A stretch of DNA of 64,000 nucleotides from Crossaster papposus (lineage: Eukaryota; Echinodermata; Asteroidea; Velatida; Solasteridae): the NCBI GenBank assembly GCA_037893245.1, contig JBAIAA010000510.1:806001-870000 (forward strand), read 5' to 3'. Positions 56,489 to 64,000 of this stretch are shown piece by piece (positions within the stretch are counted from its first letter, which is position 1; each line of letters starts with the position of its first letter). A model generated the notes under the pieces. That model worked only from the letters and a program-made list of their open reading frames with translations, made no database searches and was not told the origin of the DNA. The translations under genes were made by a program, and so were the position numbers.

Positions 56489-58945
56489 CAGTTGTGACCA
56501 CAAAAGTTGCCCAAAACAGGCCAAATACTTGACAAAGTTTCTTGGAAAGCGCATACTGGCTTCTATACATGTTAAAGAAGAACTGTTGGGACTTCCATGG
56601 TACTCACGATTATTTGGGGTTGAAAATCCGAGCAATTTCTACCAGCTTTTCAAAACACTGTTTTCAAATGATTCAGGAAAATTTCTCATGTATAAACTCT
56701 ATGGACGTCCAGACGGCACCCGACTCGCATAAACAGCACACTATGCGAAGACGGGGGACGCGACAATGGCTTTTCGAGCGACCACAACGACTGTTTTGTG
56801 GTACAAGAGTGCAGGCCTGCATCGCTGCACTGTACATTGTATCTGTATCCTCTGCCTCCGAACTCCTGCCGGTGAAAGAGCGGTACCTATCACCGCGTCC
56901 ACGAGAATTTGGAGTGCGCCAGCTGTACAAACCTCGAGGCCTGGGGTTGTTGTTGCCAGGGCTGCTTGTGTTTGCCTGTGCACTGGCCAGTTGAGCTGCA
57001 CTCTTCAGGGTCTTTATGCTTTCACTGGAGAAGGCGCTTGTGTTTTTCTGCAGTGTGCGAAAAATCTTTGCAGTGTTATCATCAAACTGACCTTTCACAA
57101 GGATGGTCTGATAATCCTCTTGGAGAAATCTGATGTGTGCAAACTGGACAGCAAAAAGTGCGGCCCAATCCTCCTGAGTAGGTTTAGTGTTACCCTTTGA
57201 AAGAACTGTCAGCAGCTTGACGGTAGTCTCCACATAGCGGGCAGACTTAACAATGGAATTGCACCAAGATTGGTCTGGCCGTTTGAAGCCAGACTTTGAG
57301 TCATTAAGCTTCAGGTCGCCTGGCAACTTTACTTTCTGCAGAGAGTCCTTGATAGATTGGAAATCTGCTTGTATGTCCTCAGAAGTGGCCTGGCTGGTAC
57401 CAGAACTGAGGGGCGCCTTTACATCATGATCAGCATCACATGTATCGGGAGCGCCGCCATGTTGGATCGCATCGTGGATCAAATGTTGTGCAGAGTTTTG
57501 CACCTCCTAGTGTTCTTCAGCACGCTGTTTTTCCAATTCTGAGACACGTGTAACAATCCTTGTCTGATTGACACTCAAACTGTCTAACTTATCTACAATA
57601 TCGTCCAGTTTTTGGGTCACTTTTTCTTCGAATTCGAGCGGCATGTTTGTCAATGATCTGTCGACGGAGACGCACCAAACAAGACAACTTGATGTCAGCG
57701 CCCTCTTGTGGTCGCTGACAGAAAAGCATGTATGCACAATAGATTTCCCTCGACTCGACTACAGATGCAGTTTGTTAGTCGCTCGAAAAGCCATTGTCGC
57801 ATCCCCCGTCTTCGCATAGTGTGCTCTTTATGTGAGTCGGGTGCCGTCTGGACGTCCATAGAGTTTATACATGATAACATTTCCTGAATCATTTGAAAAC
57901 AGTGTCTTGAAAAGCTGGTCGAAATTGCTCGGATTTTCAACCCCAAATAATCGTGAGTACCATGGAAGCCCTAACAGTTCTTCTTTAACATGTATAGAAG
58001 CCAGTATGCGCTTTCCAACATATTTTGTCATCATTGGCCTGTTTTGGGCTAGTCCGAGTTACTGGACTCTAGTTATCGCTTTTTTAACATTTGGTTGGAC
58101 ATCATCTGGCGCTACTAGAGTCCGAGGAAGTACAACATGCATCAGGCCAAATCTCTTAAATGTGGTTCCAAATGTCGCCCAAATCCACAAAAATATTTAA
58201 CAAAATACCTCAAAATCCCCTAAATCGCCTTCCATAAATGTGTTCAAGATCAACTTTCTAGGCTTCGGTGATATTCGCGAACAATTTCTGACCTGCAAAT
58301 TCAGGAAAATCGACCACGATATTCGAAGTAGTGTGCACTGTGGCTCGCCATCTTTAAATTTTGACGGATACGGTGGCCCAGACGGGACATAATCGGAGGT
58401 GATTATTTATTTTGCGACGTTGTGAATTTATTCACGAATGTTGTAAATATTGTTTTTGCGTCATCATTCGTTCAAGACGTGGCAAAAATATTCACTAGTC
58501 GTAAAAAAATTACGATGCCACAAATTATATTTACGACATTGCAAAAATAATCACCACTGATTATGTCCCATCCGGACCACCGTATCCATAAACATTTGGT
58601 GTCACTTTTGAAGATGGCGACCAACAGTGCACACTACTTTGAATATCGTCGTCGAATTTCCTGGATTTGCAGGTCAGAAATTGTTCGCGAATATCACCGA
58701 AGCCTAGAAAGTTTATCTTGGACACATATGGAAGACGATTTATGGGATTTTGAGGTATTTTGTTAAATATTTTTGTGGATTTGGGCGACATTTGGAACCA
58801 CATTTAGGAGATTTGGCCTGATGCATGTTGTACTTCCTCGGACTCTAGTAGCGCCAGATGATGTCCAAATGTTAAAAAAGAGCGATAACTAGAGTCCAGT
58901 AACTCGGACTAGTTTTAGGCAACTTTTGCGAGCACAACTTAACTT
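56489..58945 (-). mobile_element. retroelement fossil with gag-like frame between inverted repeats (DIRS-like?)
   Basis: Inverted arms of about 290 bp (56489-56783; 57773-58049 plus 58921-58945, the second arm being split by a foldback element) enclose a minus-strand gag-like region, about 57650 to 56790. It starts with a short coiled-coil-like part (VTQKLDDIVDKLDSLSVNQT). It continues with helix-rich sequence, the segment FRTLQKNTSAFSSESIKTLK, and an RG-rich tail (RGRGDRYRSFTGRSS). This resembles, from memory, gag proteins of DIRS/Ngaro-type elements, and DIRS elements do carry inverted terminal repeats. No polymerase or recombinase is present. It is broken, with a small number of interruptions, and looks moderately old (arms about 90 percent alike by eye). 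Confidence 0.4.
58050..58911. mobile_element. foldback MULE-like element with exon-like arms, 862 bp
   Basis: Arms of about 345 bp (58050-58395 and 58560-58911) beginning TAGTCCGAGTTACTGGACTC face each other around a loop of about 170 bp. The flanking 9-mers GTTTTGGGC and GTTTTAGGC agree at eight of nine. The right arm contains AAGATGGCGACC, a YY1-type promoter/start motif, whose ATG opens MATNSAHYFEYRRRISW and runs about 47 codons to a donor-like GAG|GTATTT. The left arm holds the same segment, on the minus strand, with stops. This looks like a captured host promoter and first exon. Confidence 0.65.
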
Positions 58946-59189
58946 TTTACAGGCAATACTAGGCTGATTGTAGGTCAACTCGCCCCCTGACCGACTCGCC
59001 CCTTACCTACTCGCCCCTTACCAACTCGCCCCCTGACCGACTCGCCCCTTACTAACTCGCCCCCTGACCGACTCGCCCCCTGGCTGCAAGAATGCGACTT
59101 CCAAGAAATCAATGGAAACGGACAACTTTCTAATATTCTTCCTCAAGTTGTGTACAATTTATTTACATTAGGCGTACAAAGAAATGATT

Positions 59190-59590
59190 CAAATATTATA
59201 ACCCTAACGCTCCTCAATCCTCAAAAATCCTCATTACAGTTTGAGGATTTTTGAGGATTGAGGCTGTATGGGGTTTAAAAAAAATGAGGATTTTTGAGGA
59301 TTGAGGCACAATGTTGTTTCACAATGTTTCAAGTGTGGAGGATTTTTGAGGATTGAGGCACAATAGGGTTTTCAAAAAATGAGGATTTTGGAGGAATGAG
59401 GCTGTGGGGTTTTCAAAAAATCATAATGAGGATTTTGGAGGATTATACAAAATGAGAATTTTGGAGAATTGAGGCACATGATGTTGTTTTAAGTGTGGAG
59501 GATTTTTGAGGATTGAGGCTATATGGGGTTTTAAAAAAATTAGGTTTTAAAAAAAATGAGGATTTTGGAGGATTGAGGATGGTTGCTAGC
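59190..59590 (+). repeat. minisatellite GAGGATTTTTGAGGATTGAGG
   Basis: Six or so irregular repeats with spacer GCACAATG or GCTGTATGGGGTTTT. It ends next to a short GGGTTAGGGTTAGGGG tract at about 59606-59621. Confidence 0.8.
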
Positions 59591-59946
59591 AAAAAGGGCC
59601 TAGGGGGTTAGGGTTAGGGGAAATCTACAATGTGATGGACTGGACTGGACTCCCGCGAACAATAAATGACGACGATTCCGAACCCCCGCGCATGTTTGGC
59701 AAACTTTTGGAAACTTAAAAATACGAATGTTGACTTTGCCATTTTTTTGGCATTCGCATCCTTCGCAAATCGGTCGCGTGCCCCGCAAAAACCTACCCTA
59801 AAGCATGCATAAAAACGGTTTATGGATGTGTCTTTAAAAAGTTCGTGCTTTTTATGTTCTGAATATTCTCAGGTCTAACACGACATACCAAACGAAAATT
59901 AACACATTTAACACCATTGGACATACAAAATACAAACATGATTATT

Positions 59947-59967
59947 CCCCCCCCCCCCCCCCCCCCC
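59947..59967. repeat. poly-C tract
   Basis: 21 consecutive C, similar to the tract at 46557. Confidence 0.95.
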
Positions 59968-60485
59968 AATTTTCTTTAAATATATAAATGTATAAATAAA
60001 TTGTTATGAGTTTAACTTTTTTGGCTTCGAGGATTTAGGCCTACTGCTTTGTCTTTATTTCCACCACCGAAACGAACATCAAAAGGTATTTTCTAAAACT
60101 TAGATAAAAATAATCGAGATTAGGGCCTATGCAAAAGAATAATCAAGGAAAAGGTTTACCCACATCGTCTTTTCAGTTGTTAAGTTCTACGAGGGCAAAT
60201 GATACAAATTATAGAATTTAAAATACATGTAAATCAAACCAGGGGGCGAGTCGGTCAGGAGGCGAGTCGGCCAGGGGGCGAGTCAGTCAGGGGGCGAGTT
60301 AGTAAGGGGCGAGTCGGTCAGGGGGCGAGTTGGAAAGGGGCGAGTAGGTAAGGGGCGAGTCGGTCAGGGGGCGGGTTGACCTGACACCGCGATAATTAAG
60401 TCTTTGGGGCGTTAGAACGACAGACAAAATCCAAAATTTAAAAAAAGGAGTGAAAACGCCCCAATTATTGGGTCTAGTTCTAGCC

Positions 60486-61199
60486 TATAGCGTGCATTGT
60501 AATTAGGTATGCGTACGTGTATAAATTATGGCTTTGCACATTGTATACCCTACACATTGTTGTATGGGCCCATATACTGCACGTGTAGAGTAAAAACGCA
60601 TTGCGTTAGAAAACGTCACAATATATTTATTTCACGAATGTTTTACCAAATTATTTGAGTTAAGTACCGATCTTTCGATTTAAAGCATGCATTGATATTC
60701 CTCAATCCCCTTACCCTCAAATCCAGTTTTTGGGAGTAAATGTTTTTACTTATGATGATGATGAAATACACACAAACTCACCCAGTAGACATACGCCAAA
60801 ACGATAAGTTATTTGAGGTTGTAATAAGAAAGGATTGTATTTATCGACGAGAAAGGACTACTATGGATCATGACGGGCAAACAAACGTTGATCTCACATG
60901 AGTCGCATCTAAAAGTGCGCGCCAGCGGCTGTTTGTTGACGTTGACGCAAAATACATACACGTGCACTGCAGGCCCCGCCCGTATACCGTACTTACACAT
61001 TGTGTAATGCCTCGTTACCATGGCTACCATCTTGCCTCGCCATTTTTTCCCGTCATGCCTTGCGCGATATTTGGCCAACTGAACAAGATAACATTTGGTT
61101 TTGGTAATGGTAAGTTAAACATCCAGCCTAAAACCTGGCATGATAATTACAAATCATTCAATATAATAAAACTAGTCAAAATATTCCATTGAGGTCGTA
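60486..61199 (+). other. mostly anonymous sequence with a possible promoter and first exon
   Basis: Around 60965-61110 the sequence becomes GC-richer and has GCTACCATCTTG, a YY1-like core. ATG at 61055 opens MPCAIFGQLNKITFGFGN, followed at once by a perfect donor (AATG|GTAAGT, 61106-61112). No downstream exon can be tied to it. Weak candidate only. Confidence 0.2.
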
Positions 61200-61648
61200 C
61201 AGGTGCGAATCCAGAGGTGTGGTCCTGGGGCTCTGGGCCCGGTTCGGACCCCACATTTTTGGATTTTATTTAAAAAAATGAAGTATTTTTATACTAATAT
61301 TAAATAAATATTATTAGACCAAAATAGCAGCGTGGTACTTTCTGTAAAAGATTACCAATAGATCAAAACGATCAAAATATATAAGAAAAATAGGCTCATA
61401 ATGTCCCAGAATACACCTCGGAGCTTAGCTCTACTGAAATTATGGGGGAGAGCCCCCACACCCTCCGCCCATGGCTAGGACCCCACATTCATAAATTCCT
61501 GCATCCGCCTAGTCCGAGTAACTTGGACCCAAATATCACTTTTTTTAACATTTGGATATGGTCGGGTGATATCACCCGACGCAAACCACCTGACCATGTT
61601 CAAATGTTGAACAAAGTGATATTTGGGTCCAAGTAGCATTCGCCCCTG
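61200..61648. mobile_element. possible hAT-like remnant with inner palindrome
   Basis: Ends CAGGTGCGAAT and inverted CAGGGGCGAAT are similar; no 8-bp duplication is evident. A 114-bp palindrome, ACTTGGACCCAAATATCACT to its inverse (61521-61634), lies inside with a perfect 20-bp palindrome at 61561-61580 as its centre-left part. Confidence 0.4.
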
Positions 61649-61970
61649 ATCTACAATAGAATTCAAAAATAAGTTCTTACACAGATAATTCAAAAGTAAA
61701 AACCTGTATACCCGTAAAAGAAAATCCAAATGCTAAATAAAAACAACTTGACAAAATATTTAGACCAAAAACAAATCCATTTTGTAACGTAATAACGTAT
61801 CATTTGCTGTGACTTTTATAGAAATTCTTAAAACTTCTACAGTAGAGTAGTCAGTACCATCTATAGCTCCTTTGAAGTACATTTTAACGATTTACATTCC
61901 AGGAAGGTTTGTTTTAAAAATAGATTGAGGCCAAGTTAAAGTAGATTTGGGGCCTTAAAAAAATTAGAGG
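61649..61970. other. AT-rich non-coding stretch
   Basis: Nothing recognised on either strand. Confidence 0.5.
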
Positions 61971-62094
61971 TAGACCCAATAATTGGGGCGTTTTCACTCC
62001 TTTTTTCAAAATTTGGATTTTGTCTGTCAAGAACGACACAGACAAAATCCAAAATTTGAAAAAAGCATTGAAAACGCCCTAATTATTGGGTCTA
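61971..62094. mobile_element. MULE-like hairpin MITE, 124 bp
   Basis: Near-complete palindrome starting TAGACCCAATAATTGGGGCG. The flanks AATTAGAGG and GATTAGAGG share eight of nine bases. Intact sibling of the ends of the 56418-60476 element. Confidence 0.8.
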
Positions 62095-62989
62095 GATTAG
62101 AGGCTGCTCAAAACCAACCTTTTTCAAATTGCTTTTGATTTATAGGTTGTAACAATGTTATAAAGTAGTCATAGGCATCATAAACAAGAGTTTAGTTTAC
62201 CAGGACCTGTTCCAATAATTTATGCTCTTACACTGTAAACAACATAATTATAGTGAGTTTTGGAGGATTCAGGTGAGCCAAATATGTGAGCACAGATATT
62301 TGATTGTTCAAACGATACCTGTCAGTGTGTAATTAATCTCTATTGTCAAATATTCTTAATAACAACACGGCTGGCATACAGAAATTGAGATACTCCTCCC
62401 CCTCATTTGGCTGATGGACTTGGAGAGGCTTTAAGAATTAACCTTTCTCCACTGATAGAAAATGTAAGTAGTGGGGGGAAATTAGTGGCTCATCTCTGCT
62501 ACTCCTAGTGCACACAATCCATGGTGGTGTAGAAAGTCCACGACGAAGTTCACCTGTGCTAGGAGTCTTAATGTTCTGTAAACCTAAGAACCATACATGA
62601 AAAAAAACAAAAACAGAATTATAAGAATGATGATGGGATTGATAAAATAGCAAGTTCATAGTTGGTATTTCACATAGCACTGGATGCTTGATGGTGTACT
62701 GTTGGTGCAATAAAATTAGCCTCCCAAACCAAACATTGCGTTTTTCTTGAGCATATTTTATACATTTTCAGCTGCTGGTCGAATAGTATTTCTGCCTTTT
62801 GAATTTTAGTTTTTTTTCCATAATATAGTCACAAAGACACTGGAATTGCAATGCAACTCGATTTTGGCCAATGTGGATGATGTGTTATAAAACATGCATT
62901 CCACCCTACTCGTGCACATTCTTGTAGCATTTCTTTGCCTTCTTAATCCAATTTGTTATTTCAAGTACGAAATTAACTTTAAGTTGGGA
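62095..62989. other. non-coding stretch
   Basis: AT-rich with no recognisable gene or repeat end; short reading frames have no familiar motif. Confidence 0.5.
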
Positions 62990-64000
62990 GAAACATAATG
63001 TATCAAGTTGTATAGGGTTGTACATGGAATACTCTAAGATTTACGGGCGATATCGATGATATGACGCCAAATCAAATTGCCGATCGTGAAAAAATTGATA
63101 TTCCTCCGGATAGGTGTAATCTTCATTCTTTTGAATATCATATAACAGATTTTCACGATATACCTATAGAGTCCTTATCCGATGAACTGTTTTATATATC
63201 CATTCCCGACCAAAATCGCATAAAACTATCGAGTAATCTATCTAAACTTTTAGGTTTACCCAGGGGTTGGCTCAATGGTTGTAGTAATTATTATGGAAAA
63301 TTTAGCCTAAATCTTTACAGCGCGGTCTTTTTACATTGCAAAGAACTGTCTACGCATTCAAATTATTTTAGCGGAAAACAAACTAACCTGTTGGAGAGTA
63401 TACCCGTACACACAGTGATGCTGCTCGTTCAAACAATCCTCAAGATCCAATTTATATCAACTATAATAAGTGTTCGAAAGAGTTGGTAGCTGGTAAAATA
63501 AACAGCTTCACGTTTTCGTTGAAAAACGGTCTTGGTGAGATAATCGATAATAGAGATAAAGAGATAATTTTTAACGTAGAAATATTTTAGTTTCGTCTTA
63601 ATAAAATGACGACTAGTATTTACCCCGATCTAAAAAGTACCATCGTAGGGTGTTTCGATTGCAAAAGATCGAAAAAGTTCAAAAAGATATATTGACGCAA
63701 CGAGAACAGCGAAGCGCGTTGTGTAAAAAATATGGCAAGTTAATTAAGACATTGTCTACTACGGAAACGCTAGCCGAGATGAGTGGTGCGATTTGTGGGG
63801 GTTTCGGAATCGCGGCTATAAGCGGTGCCATCACGTCACCCGTTGGTTTTGCGTTAGAGGGAGTAGCCTTGAGTTTTTGTTGCTCCGCGCTCGTATTAAA
63901 ATATTTCAGCAAACGATTTAGACGTAAAGTTAAAAAACACGACGAGATTAGAGTCTTGGCCGAGGCTAAACTCAACAGCGTAAGAGATCTTATTTCTCAA
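62990..64000 (+). mobile_element. Polinton-like fragment (fossil), runs off the window
   Basis: Two coding-like stretches on the plus strand are recognised. The first, about 63061-63588, has the look of the minor-capsid/penton-type protein found in animal Polinton-like elements: a segment with YCxEL-like and SGKxxNLL-like spacing, and a terminal INSFTFSLKNGLGEI strand pattern. The second, about 63640-64000, has a charged helix, then a glycine/alanine-rich hydrophobic segment (GAICGGFGIAAISGAITSP), then a basic stretch, as in the membrane-active protein often next to it. The fragment is incomplete, looks broken by at least one or two interruptions, and the rest would lie to the right. Codon and base use (more CG-containing codons) differs from the satellites to the left. 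Confidence 0.45.

Larger units (their letters stand above)
58972..60382. mobile_element. element with minisatellite ends, 1.41 kb
   Basis: Both ends are arrays of a 15-17 bp unit, ACTCGCCCCCTGACCG on the left (58978-59093) and its inverse on the right (60240-60378), closing with AGGTCAAC and GTTGACCT. The outermost 48 bp match with one mismatch. No target duplication is seen and no frame inside. Confidence 0.6.
56418..60476. mobile_element. MULE-like palindromic element split by nested insertions, 4.06 kb
   Basis: Ends TAGACCCAATAATTGGGGCG are inverted at both sides over about 65 bp, and a perfect 9-bp duplication GTTCTAGCC flanks them (56409-56417, 60477-60485). A 9-bp target fits Mutator-like elements. 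The same family occurs as a bare 124-bp palindrome at 61971-62094. Here the hairpin loop has been filled by about 3.9 kb of other elements, listed separately. Confidence 0.75.

Noticed and set aside
57828-58034. Separate gene in the arm reading GKRILASIHVKEELLGLPW
   Set aside because: The same reading occurs in both inverted arms of the gag-like fossil. It looks codon-like, but it is part of a repeat arm and no family is recognised.
58563-58766. Independent host gene starting MATNSAHYF
   Set aside because: It lies wholly inside the arm of a foldback element with a target duplication, so it is treated as part of that element, possibly captured.
59606-59621. TTAGGG telomere tract
   Set aside because: Only two to three irregular repeats at the end of another minisatellite; not enough for a telomere or an interstitial telomere array. 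CCCTAACCCT at about 53268 is likewise too short.
61200-61648. Confident hAT call from CAGGKGCGAAT ends
   Set aside because: The ends match over only about 11 bp and no 8-bp duplication is visible, so it was kept at low confidence.

Overview
This 64 kb window is invertebrate-type nuclear DNA made almost entirely of tandem arrays and transposable elements. No intact host protein gene is recognisable. The tRNA with an animal-like Thr-CGU backbone, tRNA-derived SINEs with a GCGCTATA-type tail, many TIR elements, an RTE-like LINE fragment and a Polinton-like piece suggest a marine invertebrate, perhaps an echinoderm or another deuterostome. That assignment is inference only. Region 1 (1-26610) is a tandem array on the minus strand of about 67 full-length tRNA-Thr copies in a unit of about 377 bp. 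Each unit holds one good tRNA-Thr (module A), one degenerate full-length tRNA-Thr relict (module B) and one 3'-half relict (module C). Nineteen A copies share exactly the same 71-nt body; six are A/B chimeras, and five carry a UGU rather than a CGU anticodon. The array has higher-order repeats of 972, 1881 and 3450 bp, and a block of more than 2.5 kb recurs at about 11.28 kb. It is interrupted by a 1189-bp Harbinger-like element (9270-10458), whose empty site survives in a paralogous unit near 17.1 kb, and by two copies of an unclassified insert. Region 2 (26611-40868) is a second satellite, about 7.7 head-to-tail copies of an 1.83/1.86 kb unit, each carrying the broken C-terminal part of a DNA-transposon protein resembling the Mutator-like transposase domain. 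Region 3 (40876-46015) is a 5.1 kb purine-rich minisatellite built on AAGGAGAATTCC, itself with a period of about 2.0 kb. The three arrays abut with no unique DNA between them. Region 4 (46016-64000) is a dense transposon graveyard: an inverted pair of broken exon copies 8.4 kb apart, a SINE/LINE complex with a 515-bp-arm palindrome, at least six MITE-like elements with visible TIRs and often target-site duplications, and a Russian-doll nest at 56418-60476. In that nest a small MULE-like palindrome with a 9-bp target duplication holds a gag-like retroelement fossil, a foldback element with exon-like arms, and an element whose ends are minisatellites. The last kilobase carries a fragment of a Polinton-like element that runs off the window. 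The tRNA genes are the only plausible functional products, transcribed by Pol III from internal A and B boxes and ending at the T5 run just 3' of each A copy. Everything else looks like selfish or decaying DNA. Coordinates were read by eye and may be off by a few bases; all family assignments are from memory of motifs, not from searches.
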